Of a stretch of 10,100 nt of DNA, positions 1-6,175 are shown piece by piece (position 1 is the first letter of the stretch; each line of letters starts with the position of its first letter). Origin of the DNA: Victivallales bacterium (GTDB lineage: Bacteria; Verrucomicrobiota; Lentisphaeria; Oligosphaerales; Oligosphaeraceae); contig JAGCSE010000080.1 of assembly GCA_017964325.1 (NCBI GenBank), positions 1 through 10,100 on the forward strand. The letters run 5' to 3'. The notes below the pieces were generated by a model. It ran no database searches. It was not told the DNA's origin and was given only the letters and a program-made list of their open reading frames with translations. A program made the position numbers and the translations under genes.

Positions 1-948
1 GTCTTCCTTCAACGCCATCTCGTTGTACAACTTGTAGCGGTCTTCACCGTTGCCAGCAAGCCGCACGATCGTCACCTCCAACGACAGGCCGATCCGCGCA
101 ATCGAGAAGATTTCGCCCCATGGCCCGCCGCGCGACGAAAGGAACGGATCGCACAAATATCCTTTGCGCACACGGCGTTCCGGTATCGGCGTGAAACCGA
201 CCCACGACGTGCCGCACGAAACCAAAACCTCCCCGGGCTTCGTCACATGGACGGCCCGCGCGGCGGACGGATGGTCGAAGGATCCTGTCGCGATGACCGT
301 CTTCTCCGTCAGATTGCCGCCGGCCAGTTCGGGCTTCAGCGTTCCAATCGCCGTTCCAGGCGGATACAACGGCGACAACTGCGAAGCGGACACGCCCGCC
401 GCCGCCAGAAGCGACGGCGCGTATTCGCCTTTCGCCTGGTCCTGCAGGAAAAACGGTGTCGCCGACGAATGGTCCAGCCCGCGCTTTCCGCACAGCAGAA
501 ACGCCAGCCAATCGTTGTTCATGAACAGCTGACCGCTGTTGCCGAACACTTCCGGGCAGTTTGCCTTGAACCATGCACAATGAACCAGCGGAAAACCGCC
601 GTTCCACGGCCAGCCGACCAATTCGTGCAAATCAATCGGTGCGATGGGTGACGGCCGTTTGTCCAACCAACTGATGATGTTCGTCTTAGGGGTTCCGTCC
701 GGTGCCGCGACCAGCGTGTTGCCGCTGGCGGCGGCCATTGCGATGGCCGCCACAGGCTCATCCGAAGCCGCCGCCAATTCGCGGATCAGCGACAGGCAAT
801 CCGCCCAATGGGCCTGTGGCGCAATCTCCACCTTTTCGCCGTCGCGGATGAACGTCACTTCCCGTGCGCCTTCCGCAACAATTTTCTCACCGTCAAACAA
901 TACGCCTTTCAGTGCACTCGTACCTAAATCCAATCCAATCGTTTTCAT
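1..948 (-). CDS. FGGY-family carbohydrate kinase, 3' end cut off by the window
   Basis: The minus strand is open from ATG 948 to the left edge (316 codons, no stop). FGGY kinases are usually about 480-520 residues, so roughly two-thirds is visible. Residues 5-16 (GLDLGTSALKGV) match the N-terminal phosphate-binding motif of the actin/hexokinase fold. Residues 91-99 (IISWLDKRP) correspond to the substrate-side 'lWnD.R' segment of xylulokinase-like enzymes. D225 in TGSFDHPSAA fits the catalytic base, and SCGTSWVGF (244-252) is the second phosphate motif opening the C-terminal domain. The family phosphorylates a pentose, deoxysugar or polyol with ATP in the cytoplasm. The substrate cannot be read because the C-terminal half is missing; a XylB/RhaB-like role is a guess. 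No Shine-Dalgarno is visible. The gene follows the glycosyltransferase by 52 bp on the same strand, so co-transcription is possible. Confidence 0.88.
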   Translation of the reverse strand, partial: MKTIGLDLGTSALKGVLFDGEKIVAEGAREVTFIRDGEKVEIAPQAHWADCLSLIRELAAASDEPVAAIAMAAASGNTLVAAPDGTPKTNIISWLDKRPSPIAPIDLHELVGWPWNGGFPLVHCAWFKANCPEVFGNSGQLFMNNDWLAFLLCGKRGLDHSSATPFFLQDQAKGEYAPSLLAAAGVSASQLSPLYPPGTAIGTLKPELAGGNLTEKTVIATGSFDHPSAARAVHVTKPGEVLVSCGTSWVGFTPIPERRVRKGYLCDPFLSSRGGPWGEIFSIARIGLSLEVTIVRLAGNGEDRYKLYNEMALKED

Positions 949-1000
949 AAATTAACCAATGCAAAAAATGTATCTACGCTAATAACATAAAGTTACTCTA

Positions 1001-2164
1001 TTAATTTGTTCCCACGACTTCCGCAAACACCTCCAGTGTCCGTCGTGCCGTATTGCTCCATGAATACTCCTCCGCGATGCGCCGTCCAGCTTCTACGCGC
1101 GCCGCCAACTCCTCCCCGCCATCCAGGAAGCGTTCGAATTTCTCGACGACTGCATCCACATCCTCCGCCTGCACACCGAATGCCGCGTCGCGACCGATTT
1201 CATCCATCGACGAGCCAAGAGCATAGCACGCAGGGCATCCGCACGCCATGGCCTCCACCAACGGCAGCCCGAACCCTTCGATATAGGACAACATGAAAAA
1301 TCCAGCCGCATGGCTGAACAAGCCAAGCAATTCATCCTCAGATGCAAATGGAATATGAACTACGCCTGCGCACCCCTTGACCTCCGCCGTCACATCAGGC
1401 TCGGCAGGCCGCCCGACAATCACCAGTGGAACGGCATTTCCGCCCGCCTTCTCACGATATTTTGAATATGCGACCAGCAATGTATGCCAGTTTTTATGTT
1501 TGAACAAAGCACTCACGCCTAGAAAATACCCTTTATCCGAAAGCTGTGGATATTTAGCTGGCGGAAACGCCTTTTGCTTTTCCGTCAATTGTGACATATC
1601 CCATTGCGGCGCAAGCGGTATTGACACGATCTTCTCCAATGGGATGGAGAGGAAACGGTTGATTTCCCTTTTGGAAAACTCGCTGATCGTGATGATGCGC
1701 GACACTTTCTGTGCCTGTTCAGGAAGCAGACGAAGAATCGCTTCGCGGAAAGGATCCACTGTCGCGGAAAACAAGCCATTTTGATGGAATGCAAACATAT
1801 CGGGAACCGATAACACTGCATTCTCAAAACTGTCGAATGGCGTCCAACTGGAGCAGATGTGAGATGGGAAATGGACGATGTCGTAATCCGCTGAACGATA
1901 TTCGAACATTCTCCCCAGCAACGGAATACGTGATGCGTCAAAGCGCCCTGGAAACGCATGGAAGCGACATTGGACATTCGGCGAGACAATACGGTCCACA
2001 ATCTCCCTCACCTGCTTGCGGCTGCTTGAACGCAACGTGTTGTAACCCGTCGTCAATTCAAGGCTTGCATCCTGTTTCAGCATGGCGCGATACAGGCTAC
2101 TCAAATAGACGGAAATCCCACATGGATGAGTCTGCAAAGATGTAAAATCAAAAAATATTTTCAT
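1001..2164 (-). CDS. GT4-type glycosyltransferase (GT-B fold)
   Basis: This 387-residue cytoplasmic protein has the two-domain layout of family GT4 retaining glycosyltransferases. The N-terminal acceptor domain begins with MKIFFDFTSLQTHPCGISVY, where the G-I-S-V-Y segment replaces the usual G-G loop. IITISEFSKREI (157-168) is the typical 'T.S.fs..ei' interdomain segment. The donor domain begins at GVSALFKHKNWHTLL (216-230) and carries the nucleotide-sugar EX7E motif, E296-GFGLPLV-E304, followed by AMACGCPA. It should transfer a sugar from a nucleotide donor to a glycan or lipid acceptor, for example in exopolysaccharide or cell-surface synthesis. Donor and acceptor are not deducible. No membrane segment or signal peptide is seen. 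No Shine-Dalgarno precedes ATG 2164; a promoter-like sequence lies only about 9 nt upstream, so initiation on a very short leader is possible. It sits alone among unrelated functions rather than in a visible polysaccharide cluster. Confidence 0.9.
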   Translation of the reverse strand: MKIFFDFTSLQTHPCGISVYLSSLYRAMLKQDASLELTTGYNTLRSSSRKQVREIVDRIVSPNVQCRFHAFPGRFDASRIPLLGRMFEYRSADYDIVHFPSHICSSWTPFDSFENAVLSVPDMFAFHQNGLFSATVDPFREAILRLLPEQAQKVSRIITISEFSKREINRFLSIPLEKIVSIPLAPQWDMSQLTEKQKAFPPAKYPQLSDKGYFLGVSALFKHKNWHTLLVAYSKYREKAGGNAVPLVIVGRPAEPDVTAEVKGCAGVVHIPFASEDELLGLFSHAAGFFMLSYIEGFGLPLVEAMACGCPACYALGSSMDEIGRDAAFGVQAEDVDAVVEKFERFLDGGEELAARVEAGRRIAEEYSWSNTARRTLEVFAEVVGTN

Positions 2165-2179
2165 CTATTGTATATGATA

Positions 2180-2209
2180 TTTATAAGCTAATATTTTCTA
2201 TTATGTAAA
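2180..2209 (-). promoter_or_regulatory. Candidate sigma70-type promoter for the glycosyltransferase gene
   Basis: On the minus strand TTTACA (2204-2209) is followed after 18 bp by TATAAA (2180-2185). This would start transcription near 2173, giving a leader of only about 9 nt before ATG 2164, consistent with the missing Shine-Dalgarno. The stretch is very AT-rich, so a chance match is quite possible. Confidence 0.3.
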
Positions 2210-2223
2210 AAGCATGGTGCTTT
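2207..2223 (-). terminator. Short hairpin after the propeller gene, possible weak terminator
   Basis: Just past the stop codon of the beta-propeller gene, the minus strand reads AAAGCA-CCA-TGCTTT and continues into a run of five T. The stem is 6 bp (2218-2223 with 2209-2214) with a 3-nt loop. The stem is weak and AT-rich. It may attenuate read-through into the glycosyltransferase gene, and it overlaps the -35 of that gene's candidate promoter. Confidence 0.35.
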
Positions 2224-2225
2224 CG

Positions 2226-3095
2226 TTATTCATTCTCCAAAATGATGATGCCGTGCAGCGTTCCAGCCAATTTCGCGTCATGCCATGTCCAGACGATTTT
2301 GCCGTCAGGCGCGAACATCAAGAGCTGCTGCCCTTTCTCGCTGTCGTTCGCGCCATGGCCCGTCCAGTTGCTGACGACAATCGAGCCGTCCTTCAGAATC
2401 TCCATGCCCGCAAAGAAGCCCGACACGATGCCGCGCGCCTTTTCGTCGTCCTTCACATGCAAACGGCGGATTTCCTTTCCGTCCGTGTCGAATTCGACGA
2501 TGGAGCCGCCATAACCGCTGGAAACCAACAGGTTGCCATTTGCAAGACGTTCGCCTTGATAGACATGGCGGCCACCTGGAATCTTCGTCTCGCGGATGAC
2601 CTTGCCCGCCATATCAACTTCCGTCAACGTGTCCTCCGGCCCGCCGAAATACATCGTGCCGACACCGCTTTCGCGCATGAGCCGCAAGCTGTTACGGCCA
2701 GGGAACACCGCCTTGCGCAAGACGTTGTCGTTCGCATCCAATTCAAAAATCACGGTGCCGCCTTCGCGCAGCGCCGCCAGCAGAGTCTTGCCGTCCTTCG
2801 TGCGACGGCAGGACATCGTCCCGCCGAATTCATCTCGCGCGACTGTCTTCACGATGGTCTTTGTCGGCAAATCCATTTCATAATAGCCGCGGCGACCGTT
2901 CAGCAGCAGCCGTGTCGGTGACAGCATCTGGTAGTCGCGGCATTTTTCAGGCAATTTCAGTGCCCAGTTGTCTTCTGGCTTCTTCGTGTTCACATAAATC
3001 AACTGGCCGCGCGATTCATCAATGCCCAGAAAACGCACGGGAATCGCTTGAATCGCCACCGCCAACATCATCAAAACAACAATTATTCTTTTCAT
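2226..3095 (-). CDS. Exported beta-propeller-like repeat protein, function unknown
   Basis: The 289-residue product has a signal peptide (MKRIIVVLMMLAVAIQA, cleavage likely near residue 17), so it is probably exported. The mature part is built of about 35-45-residue repeats with the pattern 'G-x-L-L-x-S ... G-x-V-x-E-x-D-x-x-G-K-x-I-R'. Clear examples begin near residues 61, 102, 146, 187 and 236, the last ending in APDGKIVWTW. This resembles PQQ/NHL/arylsulfotransferase-type propeller repeats. Five or six blades would fit the length. No catalytic motif is recognised and the ligand is unknown. Start 3095 is favoured over ATG 3100, which meets a stop after two codons, because AGGTGAC (3101-3107) lies 5 nt upstream of 3095. 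It is divergent from the FabG-like gene and is first of three tandem minus-strand genes. Confidence 0.8.
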   Translation of the reverse strand: MKRIIVVLMMLAVAIQAIPVRFLGIDESRGQLIYVNTKKPEDNWALKLPEKCRDYQMLSPTRLLLNGRRGYYEMDLPTKTIVKTVARDEFGGTMSCRRTKDGKTLLAALREGGTVIFELDANDNVLRKAVFPGRNSLRLMRESGVGTMYFGGPEDTLTEVDMAGKVIRETKIPGGRHVYQGERLANGNLLVSSGYGGSIVEFDTDGKEIRRLHVKDDEKARGIVSGFFAGMEILKDGSIVVSNWTGHGANDSEKGQQLLMFAPDGKIVWTWHDAKLAGTLHGIIILENE

Positions 3096-3117
3096 TTCAT
3101 GTCACCTGCTTGTTTTT

Positions 3118-3174
3118 TTGAAACCATGTTTAATCTTATTCTACTTTACTATACATTAAATAATAGCTTTTCAA
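3118..3174. promoter_or_regulatory. Divergent promoter region between the propeller and dehydrogenase genes
   Basis: This AT-rich 107-bp gap must hold both promoters. On the minus strand, TTGAAA (3169-3174) and TATAGT (3148-3153) are separated by 15 bp, shorter than ideal. On the plus strand, TTGAAA (3118-3123) lies upstream of TACTTT (3142-3147, 18-bp spacing) or TACTAT (3147-3152, 23-bp spacing). The candidate -10 boxes overlap, so the two genes could compete for polymerase. The individual boxes are tentative. Confidence 0.35.
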
Positions 3175-3202
3175 GCAAACAAAACATTGAAGGAAGTGAA
3201 TC

Positions 3203-3958
3203 ATGGGTGAATTGACAGGCAAAGTGGCGTTGGTAACGGGTTCCTCAAGAGGTCTTGGAAAAGGCGTGGCCCTCGTGTTGGCGGAAAAAGGCGCGGATGT
3301 CGTCGTCAACTACAACAGCAGCCGAGACGAGGCGGAGGAAGTCTGCAAGGCTGTCCGCAAATTTGGCGTCCAATCCATCTGCGTTCAAGCCAATGTCGGC
3401 AAGGCGGATGATGTCCAGCGTCTTTTCTCCGAAATCGATGCAAAATTCGGTAAAATCGACTTTCTTATAAACAACGCTGGCACAAGCCGTTCTGAAGATA
3501 TCTTCGACATCACGGAGGAAAGTTGGGATTTCATTTTGGAGACGAACCTGAAGAGTGTTTTCCTCTGTAGCAAGGCGGCTATGATCCGCATGCGGGAACG
3601 GAAATTCGGCCGCATCGTCAACATGTCATCGATGGTCGCCCACCAAGGCGCACTGTTCGGACACGCCCACTACGCCGCCACGAAAGGAGGCATCCTCAGC
3701 TTTACAAAAACATTGGCCCGCACGGCCGCACCATATGGCATCACCGTAAACGCCGTCGCTCCAGGCATTATCAAGACGGAACTGCTCTTCAAAACGCATG
3801 GCGAAGAAGGCGTCGCTAAACTGGCATCCACTGTGCCGCTTGGCCTCGGCGAAATGCGCGATGTCGGCCTGTCAGTAGCCTTCCTTTGCGGCGAAGGTGG
3901 CAACTATCTCACAGGAATCTGCCTCGATGTCAACGGAGGAATGTATATGCGTTCTTAA
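3203..3958 (+). CDS. Short-chain dehydrogenase/reductase, FabG-like
   Basis: This 251-residue classical SDR is full length for the family. Cofactor motif: TGSSRGLG (12-19). The residue after beta-strand 2 is Asn in VVNYNSSRDEAEEV, as in many NADP-using members. The structural motif NNAG lies at 90-93. The catalytic tetrad is N115, S143, Y157 and K161 (YAATK). The C-terminus ends LDVNGGMYM, matching the conserved 'vnGG' tail. It would catalyse reversible NAD(P)H-dependent reduction of a ketone or 3-oxoacyl substrate in the cytoplasm. FabG itself normally sits among fatty-acid synthesis genes; none are visible here, so a sugar or polyol dehydrogenase role is equally possible and no symbol is given. 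AGGAAG (3191-3196) is a good ribosome site 6 nt before ATG. The last two bases of the TAA stop are the first bases of a heptamer array, and no hairpin terminator follows. Confidence 0.92.
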   Translation: MGELTGKVALVTGSSRGLGKGVALVLAEKGADVVVNYNSSRDEAEEVCKAVRKFGVQSICVQANVGKADDVQRLFSEIDAKFGKIDFLINNAGTSRSEDIFDITEESWDFILETNLKSVFLCSKAAMIRMRERKFGRIVNMSSMVAHQGALFGHAHYAATKGGILSFTKTLARTAAPYGITVNAVAPGIIKTELLFKTHGEEGVAKLASTVPLGLGEMRDVGLSVAFLCGEGGNYLTGICLDVNGGMYMRS

Positions 3959-4037
3959 TTAACAATTAACAATTAACAATTAACAATTAACAATTAACAA
4001 TTAACAATTAACAATTAACAATTAACAATTAACAATT
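3957..4037 (+). repeat. Heptanucleotide tandem array (AATTAAC)n, 11.6 copies
   Basis: Eleven perfect copies of AATTAAC run from 3957 to 4033, followed by a partial AATT. There is no variation between units. The array starts inside the TAA stop of the dehydrogenase gene, so it forms that gene's immediate 3' untranslated region. A second array of the same unit, in the opposite orientation, sits at 4851-4889 against the stop of the convergent gene. Perfect units of this length are prone to replication slippage, so copy number probably varies between strains. Confidence 0.97.
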
Positions 4038-4319
4038 TATAATATTGAATTAGGGTATAAACTTGACGTAACCGAATCATAAAAGACACTAAATTAATAA
4101 TGGCATGTTGAAATTATCTTTGATAAGCAATGATGTTATTTCTCTTTGTAAAGAATATTTAAAACATTTAATAATATAAATAGATATAAATCGATATATC
4201 CACACAATCTTTTTTTGAATCAGGATTTAGCGAGTCTGTGTTCTTTCATTAAATTCACTAAATGTGAAATTGGTTATGTGAATTTTATACCCTAATAATA
4301 AACTATAGAGATTTATGTT
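3959..4319. other. 361-bp gene-free stretch: heptamer array, MITE-like element, AT-rich spacer
   Basis: No credible coding region is seen on either strand. The stretch consists of the heptamer array (to 4037), an 11-bp spacer, the inverted-repeat-bounded element (4049-4296) and 23 bp of AT-rich spacer up to the stop of the four-helix-bundle gene. No T-tailed hairpin terminator was found for either convergent gene. Confidence 0.7.
4049..4296. mobile_element. MITE-like non-coding element with 29-bp terminal inverted repeats
   Basis: The ends 4049-4077 and 4268-4296 are inverted repeats matching at 24 of 29 positions. The outer 13 bp (ATTAGGGTATAAA) are perfect, and the shared inner core includes TAACC. 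The 248-bp interior is AT-rich and non-coding. If the true ends are GGG at 4053 and CCC at 4292, both sides are bordered by TA, which could be a TA target duplication as made by IS630/Tc1-mariner-type transposases; this is only a suggestion because two bases are weak evidence. No transposase lies in the window, so any movement would need an enzyme from elsewhere. Alternative: a relic of a longer insertion sequence, or a long-range regulatory dyad. Confidence 0.6.
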
Positions 4320-4667
4320 TTAATGTCTTGTCTTGCAAATTGAAATCAATAATCTTACAAGTTCCTGACATTCTGGGTATATGCTATTAAATTGATAATC
4401 AGTTAAGTATTCTGTTGTATGCAGTAATTCAAGCCAATATTCAGTTTCGCTTGCTTCTTTCAGGGCTATTCCTATTTTCGTATAAAAATCTGGCTTGCTA
4501 AATGCATAAACAGCCTCCTTGACATTGGCTCCCACGCTGGTTCCGCTTCGTAGAATCTGTCTGGATAATATGTATTCTTTCTTATTATTGTTTAAATACT
4601 TATACATCCTTATGATTCGTATGGCAAAGGCTTTGCTTTTATCAACGATTATATTATGTTTATACAT
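4320..4667 (-). CDS. Four-helix-bundle protein, S23/IVP (TIGR02436-like) family
   Basis: This 115-residue protein is full length for the family and carries its signature: ILSRQILRSGTSVGANVKEA (33-52), then SKPDFYTKIGIALKEASETEYWLELL (57-82). The pattern RSGTS-x-GAN-x-EA plus KEA-x-E-x-YWL is diagnostic. Founding members are encoded in intervening sequences of 23S rRNA genes in Leptospira. Relatives include Avd, the accessory protein of diversity-generating retroelements, which forms a pentameric nucleic-acid-binding barrel. Free-standing copies such as this have no established function. No rRNA, reverse transcriptase or variable repeat is visible here. GGAGGT (4672-4677) is a strong ribosome site 4 nt before ATG 4667 and lies within an inverted repeat. 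The gene is flanked by inverted heptamer arrays and a MITE-like element, suggesting it belongs to a mobile or repeat-associated island. Confidence 0.9.
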   Translation of the reverse strand: MYKHNIIVDKSKAFAIRIIRMYKYLNNNKKEYILSRQILRSGTSVGANVKEAVYAFSKPDFYTKIGIALKEASETEYWLELLHTTEYLTDYQFNSIYPECQELVRLLISICKTRH

Positions 4668-4669
4668 TC

Positions 4670-4770
4670 ATACCTCCATGATTTATTAATGATCAAGATT
4701 TTTTTAGGATTGTGAAGGGACGGCTTGTTTATAGATGTATTGCACTTTTCAGGATTATTTATGGAGGTAT
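4670..4770 (-). promoter_or_regulatory. 10-bp inverted repeat that could mask the ribosome site of the four-helix-bundle gene
   Basis: ATACCTCCAT (4670-4679) and ATGGAGGTAT (4761-4770) are perfect complements 81 bp apart. In the minus-strand transcript the upstream arm could pair with the downstream arm, which contains the GGAGGT ribosome site (4672-4677). This could hold translation low until something opens the stem. The pairing is seen; regulation is inferred, and the long loop makes it modest in stability. Confidence 0.35.
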
Positions 4771-4829
4771 TATTAGTAGTAGTTCATAATTGTTAACGTG
4801 CCATCTTTAATACATTATCCTATATTTCC

Positions 4830-4889
4830 AATCATTAATCATTAATCATCAATTGTTAATTGTTAATTGTTAATTGTTAATTGTTAATT
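4830..4889 (-). repeat. Inverted-orientation heptamer array: 5.6 copies AATTAAC plus degenerate GATTAAT units
   Basis: Read on the minus strand from the stop codon of the secreted-protein gene, there are five perfect AATTAAC units (4889 down to 4855) and a partial AATT (to 4851). After a GAT junction come two GATTAAT units (4834-4847) and a GATT remnant (4830-4833). The array overlaps the TAA stop (4888-4890). It has the same unit and the same orientation relative to its gene as the array at 3957-4037. A single related AATTGTTAA copy occurs nearby at 4788-4796. Confidence 0.95.
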
Positions 4890-5928
4890 ATTTAAGTTTT
4901 TTCCAATTGGTTTGGTTAAAAAGCGCATTGCTGTTCGGGTCGAATGTCGCCGTGCTGGCGTTGGGCGTATTGAAGCCGTTGTTATGATAAATGATTTCAT
5001 TGTCGTTGTTAATCCACGCATGGTCGTAGCGGCTATCGACGAACATTTTCTCGCCCGTGTTCGGATTGGACACTGTATCGACATCGCGGATGTATTCGGA
5101 CCACATATCCCGCACCTTGTCCAATGTACTCGACGTATTGGCGGCCGCCTCCAGCTGCTTGTTGCGGATCTCGTTCTGCACACGAAGCCAGTTTGCCGTC
5201 CGCTGCGCGGCGATCTGATTGACCACCGCTGTGAAATGCGGATTCATCTGGACTTTTTTCATCGTCTTCTCAAGTCGTTGTTGCGTATCCTTTTCCAGTT
5301 CAGGCGGACAGCTGAACGACATTGGAATCAGCAATTCGACGACGGTTGTAAATCCCAATCCCGGACGATTCTCCGTTGCAAGCATCGGCAATGAGAAAAC
5401 CACTGTGTATTTCTTGTCGCCGCGGAAACCTTCATAGTGGATGAACAACTCCGTGAACAGGAAATTGGTTGGCTGAATGCCATGCTGACGCGCCATTTGC
5501 AGACGAGATTCAATCAGACTTTTTTCCGGTTCACGCTTGTTGAAATGCGCCTCGACCAATCGAACGTTGGCGAGATTGTGGTCTTTATGAATATTCGACA
5601 TTAATTGATTGGCCAAAATGTTGGGATTTTGCAAAAAAGGCACCTGGTTAATCTGTCCTGTGGCAGGAATCACGGTGAGTGACGAGAAGATGATTTTGAC
5701 CTGCTGGTCCGGCGACATGGTCCAGACATACCAAAAGATGGGTGTGGCGGGTTCAGTTGTCCAAGTCGTCTTGCCGCCGGCAAGCCAATTCGGTTGCACA
5801 GGATAGCTCAGGACAGGTATTTGCGTACGCTGATCAACCAGATAATATTGCTTATCAGCATTTTGCGCGAACAACGACACTGTTAACACAAAAAACACCA
5901 GAACAAAAGACAACTTGCCGAAACGCAT
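4888..5928 (-). CDS. Secreted protein of unknown function, 346 residues
   Basis: I do not recognise the family. The product has a clear signal peptide (MRFGKLSFVLVFFVLTVSLFA, cleavage near residue 21), so it is probably periplasmic or extracellular. Residues 25-205 look like a mixed alpha/beta region with Trp- and Tyr-rich strands. Residues 211-285 are charged and mostly helical. The C-terminus (270-346) contains a W-x-E-Y-I-R-D-V-D-x-V-x-N-P-x-T-G segment and a Y-D-H-A-W-I-N-N stretch, and ends Asn/Thr-rich. The open frame extends upstream to 6069, but start 5928 is chosen because AAGGAG lies 7 nt upstream, the signal peptide begins there, and a strong promoter at 6028-6056 lies inside the extended frame. 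No cysteine-lipobox is seen. It is a single-gene transcription unit convergent with the four-helix-bundle island. Confidence 0.78.
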   Translation of the reverse strand: MRFGKLSFVLVFFVLTVSLFAQNADKQYYLVDQRTQIPVLSYPVQPNWLAGGKTTWTTEPATPIFWYVWTMSPDQQVKIIFSSLTVIPATGQINQVPFLQNPNILANQLMSNIHKDHNLANVRLVEAHFNKREPEKSLIESRLQMARQHGIQPTNFLFTELFIHYEGFRGDKKYTVVFSLPMLATENRPGLGFTTVVELLIPMSFSCPPELEKDTQQRLEKTMKKVQMNPHFTAVVNQIAAQRTANWLRVQNEIRNKQLEAAANTSSTLDKVRDMWSEYIRDVDTVSNPNTGEKMFVDSRYDHAWINNDNEIIYHNNGFNTPNASTATFDPNSNALFNQTNWKKLK

Positions 5929-6027
5929 GGTATTCTCCTTGTTTAAATAAGATAGCTGTGCAGGCGGCATCCCGCCGTTGTGCGAAGGACGCCTTAGCAC
6001 ATAATTTTCCATCAATAGCCTTTGTTT

Positions 6028-6056
6028 ATTATACAGCTCAAACCGTCGTTTTCCAA
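6028..6056 (-). promoter_or_regulatory. Sigma70-type promoter of the secreted-protein gene
   Basis: On the minus strand TTGGAA (6051-6056) is separated by exactly 17 bp from a perfect TATAAT (6028-6033). Transcription would start near 6021, giving a leader of about 90 nt. The leader contains a small GC hairpin (GGCGG-GATG-CCGCC, 5963-5976) about 35 nt upstream of the start codon. This supports ATG 5928 over the upstream in-frame ATG 6069. Confidence 0.6.
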
Positions 6057-6131
6057 TGCTCCAATTCAATCATGACGACCACGCATCAATTGTTCAACAT
6101 TCTGGAGAGTGCTGCCCTAGCTAGTCGTTAA

Positions 6132-6171
6132 AAATTCCGAGACTTTCGTCTCAAAAAAGCCTTGCTTAGGC
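6132..6171 (-). terminator. Tandem-hairpin terminator downstream of nagA
   Basis: Four bases after the nagA stop the minus strand forms GCCT-AAGCA-AGGC followed by T6 (6171 to 6153). It then forms GAGAC-GAAA-GTCTC, a perfect 5-bp stem with a GNRA tetraloop (6152 to 6139), followed by GGAATTTTT. Each stem is short, but two in series with T tracts right after the stop make intrinsic termination likely. Confidence 0.65.
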
Positions 6172-6175
6172 AATT

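Noticed and set aside
50..651. Plus- and minus-frame open reading frames over the first 650 bases
   Set aside because: They overlap the FGGY kinase in other frames. Only the kinase frame gives family motifs, and it runs off the window edge.
2214..2921. Long plus-strand open frame opposite the propeller gene
   Set aside because: It is a shadow of the biased codons of the minus-strand gene, which has a signal peptide, repeats and a ribosome site; the plus frame shows none.
4049..4296. Assigning the inverted-repeat element to a named IS family
   Set aside because: No transposase is present, and a possible TA duplication alone is too little to name a family.
3957..4889. Heptamer arrays as a CRISPR array
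   Set aside because: The units are 7 bp and directly contiguous, with no unique spacers and no cas genes.
5929..6069. Upstream in-frame ATG 6069 as start of the secreted-protein gene
   Set aside because: The extension has no signal peptide character, contains the -35/-10 promoter at 6028-6056, and the downstream ATG 5928 has AAGGAG and a proper signal peptide directly after it.
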